NCBI GenBank assembly: GCA_041390025.1
Contig: JAWKQR010000005.1
Location: 1-64,000, forward strand
DNA length: 64,000 nt
Reading direction: 5' to 3'
Origin: JBFFMO01 sp041390025
GTDB taxonomy: Bacteria > Myxococcota_A > Bradymonadia > Bradymonadales > Bradymonadaceae
Made by a program: the position numbers and the translations under genes. The notes under the pieces were generated by a model, which saw only the letters and a list, made by a program, of their open reading frames with translations, did not search any database and had not been told where the DNA came from. Below, one piece after another: positions 51,519 to 59,373 of the stretch. Numbering within the stretch: the stretch's first letter is position 1; each line of letters begins with the position of its first letter.

Positions 51519-53623
51519 TACCGAACCTCCGATAGCCCGTAGGCATGGTGTTCCAAGGTCGGGCAGTCTCGCCTCGCGTCAATCGCATTTGTTTTTTCAA
51601 CGAACTTGTAGAGCATTTCCCCACGTTCTGAATTGGGGTCGTCAGGATCGCGTTTACATCCCCAATTTTCGACGGTCGGAATGATCTTCAGGCGGTATTC
51701 GCCTGCCTCTTCGCGGCAGAACTCAAAGCTCTCGGAGTTGTCGTCGAACGACGTGCTCATCCAATAAACGTCACCGCTTGGTGTCTCGAGGGCTAGGTTA
51801 AAATCAGTGGCTGGTCTGGAAATGTTGTTGGGGTTGGTTGCGTCATCAAGCTGACCCGGACACGAGCTCCATTCCACCACGACCCGGTACAGCGTTGTTT
51901 GCGAGGGTTCTTCGATGGGGTCGTAGGGCTGGCAAACCAGTGGCGGTTCACGCGTCAAATCAGGGTCCTCGGCCAACGCATCGATATCGTAGTCAAAGCC
52001 GAGCATGGTCTGACTGATTCCGTTCGTGTTGGGGTGGTCGATTCCTGCCAAGCTCGGATGAACGCGGTCAAGGTCGGGAAGATTCGGGCCAATCTGGTAC
52101 TGGTCCTCAGGTGTGATCCAGGCGTCCTCGTTGCGGTTGCAGTTCCAGCGCAGCATCCGGTCAAAGTCCGGGGATCCTGCCCCATGGCGTTCGTCTTCAT
52201 CGATTGGGTTGTTCCAGTCGACCATATGGCGAGCGAGTCGCGACGTTTGATTTCCGGTGACCGTGTATGCGTTGGTCGCAATCTCGAAGCGGGTGTGGTC
52301 GATGGCGGCCACCTTTGCTAGACCGCGTGCCCATTCGGAAAACCGACAGTGTTGCCAGCCGATGCCACCGATTTGTTCCGCGGCCAAGGCGACCCCGCCG
52401 GCTATGGCAGGCGCGGCAAAGCTTGTTCCAACGGCGCCGTTGTAGAACGCATCATCGCAAGATTGACAAATTGGACCATCGGGTCCCCAAGCCACGATGG
52501 AAGCGCCGCCGTTCGCAACGACGTCGGGTTCCTCTCGGTCGGTGCGATGGTCGGCAACGCCATACTCCATTTTTGGGTCAATGTATCGAGAGAAGCTCGT
52601 GATGGCCTGTTGGTAGTTGTACGTTGGATAAGGATTTCCGGCCGCTCCACCCAAGACTGCGCTGCCCATGTCATGTGCACCCACGCACAATGAGTTTGAG
52701 CCGTAGCAGTTGACTGGGAAGCCGGTGGTCTCCAAGTCGTTTCCTGCAGCGCGCACGAACAAAACGTCAAAGTAACGTGCAAAATAGTCACGAATGTAGC
52801 CACGGGCGCGCAGAGCGCCGCCGCAACGGTAACTCTCGTTGATGATGCGTACGCCGTTTTCGATGACCAACCACTCGTAGGTTGGAATCATATCTGTTGG
52901 CGGTCGACAGGTGTTGTCGCTCCCGCTCGTAGTGAACGCTCCGTTTCCGAAGTAGAGCCGCCCGTATGCAGCGTGGTGTGGTGTGCCATTGCGGTCATAG
53001 CTGCCAATCATCGACGCTACACCGGTCGCGTGTTCGCTTTTGTCGGAACCGGACCCGCATGACATCCCGTTGTTGAAGAAACCAAGAGAAGTGGCAAAGG
53101 CAACTTCGGTCGCCAAAGGCATGGACAAATAAATGTTGGAGTCGAAAGGCGGGTAGACGCCTTCGAGCTGCCCAAAAGGGAAGTCTTCGGCGAAGAATCC
53201 TTCGTCGTTGGCACAGTCTGTCCGCATGTTTTGCGCAACCGCCCGAATATCAATGGAGTTTTGACCCAAGAGATTGCAGGCCCAGGGGGTGACGTTTGCG
53301 GCCTCCACCATTCCTGGCTCAGAACGGTCGACGAATACGATTCGTGGGTTCTTCTTGAGTTGGACCAGCTCGGTCGGCGAGACGCTGCAGCTTGCAAACG
53401 GCACAAGGCGATTGAACTGCGCCGTTTGTTTGCAGCCCGGCGGCAATGAGGGAAGAAGCTGCTGTTTGGCACGGTTCACGTTGCTCGCCAGCACATTGCT
53501 CGCGATGCTGGCGTGCTGGGTTGCTCGGTAGTGTACTTTGTTCGCGGCCGCGGTCACGTAGGCTTGAGCTCGCGCCGACTCAAAGCCGTTGAGATCGAGT
53601 TTAGACTTGAACTGAAAAATCAC
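51518..53623 (-). CDS. Subtilase-family serine protease (body; signal peptide lies in another frame upstream)
   Basis: 701 residues from GTG 53623. Domain signs of the S8 family: an N-terminal inhibitor-like region (FQFKSKLDLNGF), SIDIRAVAQNMRTDC near the Asp region, SEHATGVASMIGSYDRNG (catalytic His), VRAAGNDLETTGFP (oxyanion Asn region), GTSFAAPAIAGGVAL (catalytic Ser). The C-terminal domain has a jelly-roll-like pattern (VYWMSTSFDDNSESFEFC). No signal peptide precedes the GTG in frame; instead a lipoprotein signal begins at ATG 53784 and is separated by ten 8-bp repeats. Loss of one repeat would fuse both. The stop overlaps the start of the Cys-rich lipoprotein gene (TAATG). Confidence 0.85.
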   Translation of the reverse strand: MIFQFKSKLDLNGFESARAQAYVTAAANKVHYRATQHASIASNVLASNVNRAKQQLLPSLPPGCKQTAQFNRLVPFASCSVSPTELVQLKKNPRIVFVDRSEPGMVEAANVTPWACNLLGQNSIDIRAVAQNMRTDCANDEGFFAEDFPFGQLEGVYPPFDSNIYLSMPLATEVAFATSLGFFNNGMSCGSGSDKSEHATGVASMIGSYDRNGTPHHAAYGRLYFGNGAFTTSGSDNTCRPPTDMIPTYEWLVIENGVRIINESYRCGGALRARGYIRDYFARYFDVLFVRAAGNDLETTGFPVNCYGSNSLCVGAHDMGSAVLGGAAGNPYPTYNYQQAITSFSRYIDPKMEYGVADHRTDREEPDVVANGGASIVAWGPDGPICQSCDDAFYNGAVGTSFAAPAIAGGVALAAEQIGGIGWQHCRFSEWARGLAKVAAIDHTRFEIATNAYTVTGNQTSRLARHMVDWNNPIDEDERHGAGSPDFDRMLRWNCNRNEDAWITPEDQYQIGPNLPDLDRVHPSLAGIDHPNTNGISQTMLGFDYDIDALAEDPDLTREPPLVCQPYDPIEEPSQTTLYRVVVEWSSCPGQLDDATNPNNISRPATDFNLALETPSGDVYWMSTSFDDNSESFEFCREEAGEYRLKIIPTVENWGCKRDPDDPNSERGEMLYKFVEKTNAIDARRDCPTLEHHAYGLSEVR

Positions 53624-53784
53624 AGGGATTGACGGCGTGAGCGACTGTTGCTGTGTTGCTGTGTTGCTGTGTTGCTGTGTTGCTGTGTTGCTGTGTTGCT
53701 GTGTTGCTGTGTTGCTGTGTTGCTAACGTCAACGCATGCGCTCGCAAGCAACGCCAGCCCTAGACCCGCGCTTCTGATTTTCAT
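53620..53784 (-). CDS. Lipoprotein signal peptide plus 8-bp repeat leader of the subtilase, currently out of frame
   Basis: ATG 53784, preceded by GGAGGGGAA, encodes MKIRSAGLGLALLASAC (lipobox LASAC) and VDVS, then an eight-residue repeat N-T-A-T-Q-Q-H-S read through the 8-bp units. In the present sequence the frame ends at TGA 53622-53620, exactly where the protease frame begins. The distance from ATG 53784 to GTG 53623 is 161 bases; removing one 8-bp unit gives 153, a multiple of three. I infer that this is the true 5' end of the subtilase gene in an off state. Confidence 0.7.
   Translation of the reverse strand: MKIRSAGLGLALLASACVDVSNTATQQHSNTATQQHSNTATQQHSNSRSRRQSL
53646..53724. repeat. 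Tandem 8-bp repeat TGTTGCTG, nine full units and a partial tenth
   Basis: Perfect head-to-tail units from 53646 to 53717 and a final unit with its last base changed. All three frames of the minus strand are open through the repeat and give the same cyclic octapeptide. Since eight is not a multiple of three, unit gain or loss shifts the frame. The remnant at 17.3 kb keeps four units, one imperfect. Confidence 0.95.
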
Positions 53785-53933
53785 TTCCCCTCCAAAGTCA
53801 TGGTGAACTGATCTGCACTGTACCGAACCGCACCCCTAGGTGTCAAAGCTTGTGACCTCGCTCCAATGCAGGGTTGCGAAGCATCTCAGGCCAAGCATAA
53901 TGCGGGTTTGCTTCTGTCCCCTGCGGAAATCTC

Positions 53934-55139
53934 ATGCTTCCACACATCATCGAGTGGCTGAACCTGACGTTTCGGTGGCTTCACGTCATCGTCGGCGTCG
54001 CTTGGATCGGCGCTTCGTTCTATTTCGTCTGGCTTGAAAACAACCTTGAACGCCTGAAAGCCGAGCTGCCCGAAGACATCGCGGGTGACCTGTGGGCCAT
54101 TCACGGCGGCGGATTCTATTACCTGCGCAAGTTCAAAGTTGCGCCCAAAGAACTGCCCAAACACCTGCATTGGTTCAAGTGGGAAGCGTACATGACGTGG
54201 GTGACAGGCATCTGTCTGCTCATCATCGTGTATTACATGAACGCCTCGACCTACATGGTCGACACGAACGTCGCGAACATCTCGCCGGCGACGTCGATCG
54301 GCATTGGGGTTGGCGCGTTGGTTGTCGGGTGGGGATTTTACGACATCCTGTGCCGAACGCCGTTGCTCAAGAAACCCGCGATTTTCCTCGTCGTGATGTT
54401 CGCGTTTTTGACCGCCTGTGCATACGGACTACAGCAGTATCTGAGCCCTCGAGCGGCCTACATTCACATTGGCGCGATGATCGGCACGATGATGGCCGGC
54501 AACGTGTTTTTTGTGATTATCCCGGGTCAAAAGAAGCTCGTCGCGGCCGCGGAAGCCGGTCGCGAGCCCGACCCCTGGGACGGGATTTATGGCGGATTGC
54601 GCTCGCGCCACAACAACTACTTCACGCTGCCGGTGTTGTTCATCATGACCTCGAACCACTTCCCGATGACGTATGGGAACGAGTGGGGATGGGCGATTTT
54701 GGCGGCATTGTCGGCCGTGGGTGTGGCGGTTCGCCATCACTTCAACGTGCGCCACCGCACGAATTCAGCGTTTTGGGTGATGCCGGTTGGCGTTTTGGTG
54801 GTCGCTGGGTTGGCGTGGTTTACAGCCCCCGCGGGCACCGGTGGCGAGCAGTACGAAAAGCTCGCGAATTTCAGGACCGTGTCGTTTCAAGAAGCCCAGA
54901 CGGTCGTCTCGACACGTTGTTGGAGCTGCCATTCCTCGACCCCAACCGACGACGTGTTTAAGGTCGCACCCAATGGCGTGATCTTCGATACCCCAGAGGG
55001 CATGCAGAAGTACGCGGGTCGTATGAAGGTTCGGGCCTACGACCTCAAGACCATGCCGATGGCAAACAAGACCCAAATCACCGACGAAGAACGTCTGATT
55101 CTTGGTGCGTGGGTGTTCCAAGGCGCAAAAATCGAGTAA
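53934..55139 (+). CDS. puuD: Membrane urate oxidase with C-terminal cytochrome c domain
   Basis: PuuD-type enzyme oxidising urate to 5-hydroxyisourate and passing electrons to its own heme. 401 residues. The N-terminal Urate_ox_N domain starts LNLTFRWLHVIVGVAWIGASFYFVWLE-like (first of about eight membrane spans), with HGGGFYYLRKFK and MAGNVFFVIIPGQKK. The C-terminal 90 residues are a small cytochrome c with CWSCH at 329-333 and MPMANKT for the axial Met. First gene of the urate operon, divergent from the subtilase; about 150 bases between them hold the promoters. allB follows after 26 bases. Remnants of this gene lie at 17.4 and 50.6 kb. Confidence 0.93.
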   Translation: MLPHIIEWLNLTFRWLHVIVGVAWIGASFYFVWLENNLERLKAELPEDIAGDLWAIHGGGFYYLRKFKVAPKELPKHLHWFKWEAYMTWVTGICLLIIVYYMNASTYMVDTNVANISPATSIGIGVGALVVGWGFYDILCRTPLLKKPAIFLVVMFAFLTACAYGLQQYLSPRAAYIHIGAMIGTMMAGNVFFVIIPGQKKLVAAAEAGREPDPWDGIYGGLRSRHNNYFTLPVLFIMTSNHFPMTYGNEWGWAILAALSAVGVAVRHHFNVRHRTNSAFWVMPVGVLVVAGLAWFTAPAGTGGEQYEKLANFRTVSFQEAQTVVSTRCWSCHSSTPTDDVFKVAPNGVIFDTPEGMQKYAGRMKVRAYDLKTMPMANKTQITDEERLILGAWVFQGAKIE

Positions 55140-55165
55140 TCACTTCTGCACAGCAGGAGGTCGGA

Positions 55166-56506
55166 ATGGCTCGATTCGCCCTTAAATCAAACCGTGTTTT
55201 TGTCGATGGGGTTCTCCGCCCGGCACAGGTCGTCGTGGACGGTGAGTTGATTGAGGCTGTCTTGGACGCCGATGCGGCGTTTGACGGAGACTGCGTGGAC
55301 GTTGGTCACAAGGTCGTGATGCCCGGCTTGGTCGACACACACGTGCATATCAATGAACCCGGGCGCACGGATTGGGAGGGATTCAAGACCGCGACACGTG
55401 CCGCCATCGCCGGTGGCGTGACCACGGTCGTCGACATGCCGCTGAACTGCATCCCGGTCACAACGACGCAAGAGGCCCTGCAGGTCAAACTCGCGGCCTG
55501 TCGCCCATCGCTCTACGCCGACACCGGTTTTTGGGGCGGCGTCGTGCCCGGAAACGCGTCAGAAATCGAGAAACTCGCCGACGACGGCATCTTGGGCGCA
55601 AAGGCGTTCATGATCGATTCCGGCATTCCCGAATTCGAATGGAGCGACAACGATGCGCTCCGCGCGGGGATGTTGGCCCTCAAGAAGAAAGGTTGTGTGC
55701 TGTTGGCCCACTGCGAGGTCGACCTCGGCGCCGAGATCGGCAACGTCAATCCGCAAGCCTACGAGAGCTTTTTGGAGTCGCGCCCACAGTCATGGGAGGT
55801 CGAGGCGATATCGCGGCTGATTGGGTTGTGCCGCGAGACACGGTGTCCCATCCACATCGTCCATCTGTCAGCGGCCGCGGCGTTGCCCCTGATTCGCGCG
55901 GCCAAGCGTGAAGGGCTGCCCCTGACGGTCGAGACATGCCCTCATTACCTGACGATCGCGTCCGAAGAGATTCCCGACGGCGCGACGCAGTACAAATGCT
56001 GCCCGCCCATACGCGAGGCGTCGAACCGCGCACTGCTCTGGCAGGCGCTTGAGGATGGAACCATCGACATGGTCACCACCGACCACTCGCCGTGCACACC
56101 CAATCTAAAGCTTCAAGAACGCGGTGATTTCCATGAGGCTTGGGGCGGCATCTCGTCGTTGCAGCTTGGGCTGCCGCTGATTTGGTCGACGGCAAGTGAC
56201 CGCGGGATCGCACTGGAAACCGTGCTCGGGTGGATGAGCGCAACACCGGCCAAGATCGCAGGGTTGGACGACCGAAAGGGCTCGATCGCACCCGGCAAAC
56301 ATGCCGACTTGGTGGTGTTTGATCCCACGGCGCGCGCCACCGTCGACGCGGCCCAACTGCAGATGAAGAACAAGTTGACCCCCTACGACGGTCGAATCGT
56401 CACCGGGGTGGTCGAGCACACCTACCTGCGCGGAAAGCGCGTGTTTTCTGAGGGTGAGTTTGCACCGCCCTCGGGCCAGCCACTGCTAGGACGAAAAACC
56501 CCATGA
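55166..56506 (+). CDS. allB: Allantoinase
   Basis: Hydrolyses allantoin to allantoate. ATG 55166 follows AGGAGG by five bases; 446 residues, usual length. Binuclear metal centre of the cyclic amidohydrolase type: GLVDTHVHINEPG (two His), carboxylated Lys in LGAKAFMIDSG, His in LLAHCE, His in IHIVHLSAA, Asp in TTDHSPC. The C-terminal segment IAGLDDRKGSIAPGKHADLVVFDP is typical. Its stop overlaps the allantoicase start (ATGA). Dihydropyrimidinase activity is less likely given the neighbours. Confidence 0.95.
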   Translation: MARFALKSNRVFVDGVLRPAQVVVDGELIEAVLDADAAFDGDCVDVGHKVVMPGLVDTHVHINEPGRTDWEGFKTATRAAIAGGVTTVVDMPLNCIPVTTTQEALQVKLAACRPSLYADTGFWGGVVPGNASEIEKLADDGILGAKAFMIDSGIPEFEWSDNDALRAGMLALKKKGCVLLAHCEVDLGAEIGNVNPQAYESFLESRPQSWEVEAISRLIGLCRETRCPIHIVHLSAAAALPLIRAAKREGLPLTVETCPHYLTIASEEIPDGATQYKCCPPIREASNRALLWQALEDGTIDMVTTDHSPCTPNLKLQERGDFHEAWGGISSLQLGLPLIWSTASDRGIALETVLGWMSATPAKIAGLDDRKGSIAPGKHADLVVFDPTARATVDAAQLQMKNKLTPYDGRIVTGVVEHTYLRGKRVFSEGEFAPPSGQPLLGRKTP

Positions 56507-57537
56507 GCAACGCCTCCCACGTTTCAACTTTCCCCGGTCTCGTCGATCTGCTCTCCGAAAGGCTCGGTGGGCGCGCTCTAGCGTGCACAGACGACTTTTT
56601 TGCCGGGATGGAAAACCTCGTCAAACCCGGTCGCGGCGTGTTTGTGCCCGATGAGTATACGGAAAATGGCAAGTGGATGGATGGCTGGGAGTCGCGTCGT
56701 CGCCGCGGCGGGCCCGACCATGATTGGTGCATCCTCGAGCTCGGCGTTCCTGGACGCATCCGTGCGTTGGACATCGACACGAACCACTTTCTGGGCAACC
56801 ACCCACCGTTCGCGGCGCTCGACGCGGTGTGGGCGCCAGGCGCCGAAGCCGAGGACCTCGAAAATGCAAAGTGGGTCGAAGTGCTGCCGCAATCGCCGCT
56901 GAAAGCGGGCTCACAAAATCTGTTCGCTGCTGGCCATTCGGATGCGTTTACGCATGTGCGGTTGCGCATCTATCCCGACGGTGGCGTGGCGCGTCTGCGT
57001 GTGTACGGCGATGTAGAGCCCGACTGGAAATTGTTGGAAGAGCGCCCTGAAACACTGGCCCAGATTCAACACGACGAGGTTGATCTGGCGAGCTTGCGCA
57101 ACGGCGCGATGACGCTGGCGTGCAGCGACATGTTCTTCAGCCCCATGGAAAACCTGATTGTGCCCGGGCCCGCGTCGAATATGGGCGAGGGTTGGGAGAC
57201 TCGCCGAAAACGTCACCCTGGACACGACTGGATCTTGGTCAAGTTGGCGGCGCCGGGTCGCGTGCGCATGGCGGTGTTGGACACGCACTTCTTTAAAGGC
57301 AATTTCCCCGACCGTGCGTCGATCGAGGGCATCTTTGCGCCGAACACGAAGACCACGGATTTGATGCATACGGACGAGGGTTGGCAGACCCTGCTGCCCG
57401 AGACCAAAATGGCTGCGGATACCCGATTCCACTTCCGTGAACAGCTCCAAGATGTCGGCGCCATCACACATGTTCGCGTCCGTACGTTCCCCGACGGCGG
57501 CATCAGCCGAATGCGCCTTTACGGAGTCCGGTCGTGA
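56503..57537 (+). CDS. alc: Allantoicase
   Basis: Hydrolyses allantoate to ureidoglycolate and urea. 344 residues made of two related jelly-roll repeats: each has a F-F-xxMENL segment (DFFAGMENLVKPG and MFFSPMENLIVPG), a GWESRRRR/GWETRRKR motif, HDW, and DTNHF/DTHFF, then THVRLRIYPDGG/THVRVRTFPDGG. Overlaps allB by four bases and uraD by four. No ureidoglycolate lyase or ureidoglycolate dehydrogenase is in the window, so the final step is encoded elsewhere or relies on spontaneous decay. Confidence 0.96.
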   Translation: MSNASHVSTFPGLVDLLSERLGGRALACTDDFFAGMENLVKPGRGVFVPDEYTENGKWMDGWESRRRRGGPDHDWCILELGVPGRIRALDIDTNHFLGNHPPFAALDAVWAPGAEAEDLENAKWVEVLPQSPLKAGSQNLFAAGHSDAFTHVRLRIYPDGGVARLRVYGDVEPDWKLLEERPETLAQIQHDEVDLASLRNGAMTLACSDMFFSPMENLIVPGPASNMGEGWETRRKRHPGHDWILVKLAAPGRVRMAVLDTHFFKGNFPDRASIEGIFAPNTKTTDLMHTDEGWQTLLPETKMAADTRFHFREQLQDVGAITHVRVRTFPDGGISRMRLYGVRS

Positions 57538-58046
57538 GCGTCGTGACGTGGCTAAACGGGCTGGCGCCGCATGAATGCGTGGACGTCTTTATGCGGTGTT
57601 GTGGTTCGAGCAAATGGGCACACGAGATGGCCGCGAGCCGCCCGTTTGCTGACATTGAGGCGGTTCACCACCACGCCGATGTTCATTGGGCGTTGGTGAC
57701 CCGCGACGATGTGATGGAAGCGTTTTCGCACCACCCAAAAATCGGCGCGAGCATGGAATCCCTGCGCGAGAAGTTCGCCAAGACCGCGACGTGGTCCGCG
57801 GGGGAACAGCAAGCGGTCGGGCAGGCCGATGAGGCCGTGCTCGAGCGGCTGCGTGACGGCAACGTCGCGTACGAGGCGCGTTTCGGGTATATCTTCATCG
57901 TCTGTGCGACCGGCAAGACGGCTGCGCAGATGTTGGAGCTGTTGGAAGCTAGGCTCTCCAACGCACCCGACGACGAGTTTGCCATCGCGAAAGGCGAACA
58001 GGCGAAAATCACCCATCTACGAATCGATAAGCTGGAGGCCCCATGA
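57534..58046 (+). CDS. uraD: OHCU decarboxylase
   Basis: Converts 2-oxo-4-hydroxy-4-carboxy-5-ureidoimidazoline to S-allantoin. GTG start at 57534 overlaps the alc stop (GTGA). 170 residues, all helical, with the catalytic His67 in FSHHPKIG, the W-x-x-x-E-Q-Q motif (TWSAGEQQAV), YEARFGYIFIVCATGKTA, and the RL-x-N loop near the C-terminus. It overlaps uraH by four bases. Confidence 0.95.
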   Translation: MSVVTWLNGLAPHECVDVFMRCCGSSKWAHEMAASRPFADIEAVHHHADVHWALVTRDDVMEAFSHHPKIGASMESLREKFAKTATWSAGEQQAVGQADEAVLERLRDGNVAYEARFGYIFIVCATGKTAAQMLELLEARLSNAPDDEFAIAKGEQAKITHLRIDKLEAP

Positions 58047-58381
58047 GAAGCCCGATCACCACTCACGTACTTGATACCGCATCGGGGCGGCCAGCCCGCG
58101 CGGTGATGGTCGTCTTGGAGCGGCTCGAAGGCACATTCCGCGAGGTGGCCAAAGGCATCACAAACGAAGATGGTCGCATCGCGGACATGCTGCCGCCCGG
58201 TGAAGTCCCGACCGGCACCTACCGGATCAGCTTTGACACCGGCGCTTACTACCGCGCCCAAGGCCTGCCGGTGTTTTATCCCAGCGTCAGCATCACATTT
58301 GAGGTCGACGCCGCGGACGAGCACTACCACGTGCCCCTGTTGTTGAGTCCTTACGGATACTCCACCTATCGAGGGTCGTAG
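58043..58381 (+). CDS. uraH: 5-hydroxyisourate hydrolase
   Basis: Transthyretin-related enzyme that hydrolyses 5-hydroxyisourate, the product of PuuD. 112 residues with the three signatures: THVLDTASGRPA at the N-terminus (catalytic His), the central FYP region (FYPSVSITFEV) and the C-terminal YRGS. Usual length, no signal peptide, so cytoplasmic. Last gene of the urate operon. Confidence 0.97.
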   Translation: MRSPITTHVLDTASGRPARAVMVVLERLEGTFREVAKGITNEDGRIADMLPPGEVPTGTYRISFDTGAYYRAQGLPVFYPSVSITFEVDAADEHYHVPLLLSPYGYSTYRGS

Positions 58382-58420
58382 GTTTCGGGCTACACTCAAT
58401 CCACCCAGCCAAGGTCAACC

Positions 58421-59257
58421 GTGCGTAAGTTTTTTGCCCTAGCATTCGTCTTCTTTTCGTTTGGATGCGCCACCCCAATGAGCACGCTGCAGAAGGCGCG
58501 CACGACACCTCAAGGAAGGGTTGACGTGTACGCCGGCGTCGGGGCGAACGTCTCGTCGGGTTTCATCGGCGACCTTTCCGATTTGGGCGAATCCGCCGCG
58601 AACAAGGCAGACGACCAAATCAAAAACGGCGAACAACCCCAGCTGACCAACGAAGATCTCGAAAACCTGATTGGAACGGCCGTGTCGTACACGTTGTTCG
58701 GGCCGACCCCCGTCACGGAGTTTGGCGGTCGCATCGGTATTTTGGACAATTGGGACGCCGGCATCGCCTACACGTCAGCGGGTTTCAAATTCGAGACGAA
58801 GTTCATGTTCATGAGCCAGACCGACGGGAGTGCGGTGGATTTGTCGCTTGGGTTGGCTGGGCTGCGGCAGACTTACGAACCGCCCGTTCCTGGCTTTTTG
58901 AAAGACATCTTCCAGCTTGAGGAGATGACGCGCACAGACATCGCTTTGACCCTGCTCGCTGGTGGCGAAAATCGATTGGCGTTCTGGTACGGCGGTCCCA
59001 AATTCGTTTACTCAAACCTCACGCTTGGGTTTGTCGAACAGATCAGCGACGCGACGCAAAATACGGTCACCGTGGACGACAACATGTTGATGTTTGGCGG
59101 GGTGATCGGCGGTGGAATCGGTTGGCGTTACGTCCATTTTTTGCTCGAGCTCAACGCGCTCTATTACGTCTACTCGGCGAACATCCTCGATGTCCCGGTC
59201 GACCTGACCGGCGTCGACTTCTATCCCGCCTTCGGTCTTCGAATTCAGTTCTACTGA
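58421..59257 (+). CDS. Lipoprotein with outer-membrane beta-barrel-like domain
   Basis: 278 residues from GTG 58421. The signal peptide ends in FSFGC (lipobox). After a short loop with KADDQIKNGEQPQLTNEDLEN come alternating amphipathic strands (EFGGRIGILDNWDAGIAYTSAG, NLTLGFVEQISDATQ, YYVYSANILDVP) and a C-terminal aromatic end, LRIQFY, as in outer-membrane barrels. It lies 39 bases after uraH but its own GTG and weak AAGG site leave operon membership open. Function unknown. Confidence 0.7.
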   Translation: MRKFFALAFVFFSFGCATPMSTLQKARTTPQGRVDVYAGVGANVSSGFIGDLSDLGESAANKADDQIKNGEQPQLTNEDLENLIGTAVSYTLFGPTPVTEFGGRIGILDNWDAGIAYTSAGFKFETKFMFMSQTDGSAVDLSLGLAGLRQTYEPPVPGFLKDIFQLEEMTRTDIALTLLAGGENRLAFWYGGPKFVYSNLTLGFVEQISDATQNTVTVDDNMLMFGGVIGGGIGWRYVHFLLELNALYYVYSANILDVPVDLTGVDFYPAFGLRIQFY

Positions 59258-59373
59258 TTGGGGCGAGCCGCGCGACAGCGTCGACCGCGATTTCCACCCG
59301 TCTTGACCATCGACCCACGCTCGTGATAGCGCCCCGCGGCAGAAGCCGCGTGGTGGTATCCAAGGAGTAAGCG

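Noticed and set aside
53646..53724. Short regular repeats considered as a CRISPR array
   Set aside because: The 8-bp units are directly contiguous, without spacers, and lie inside a coding leader; no cas genes are near.
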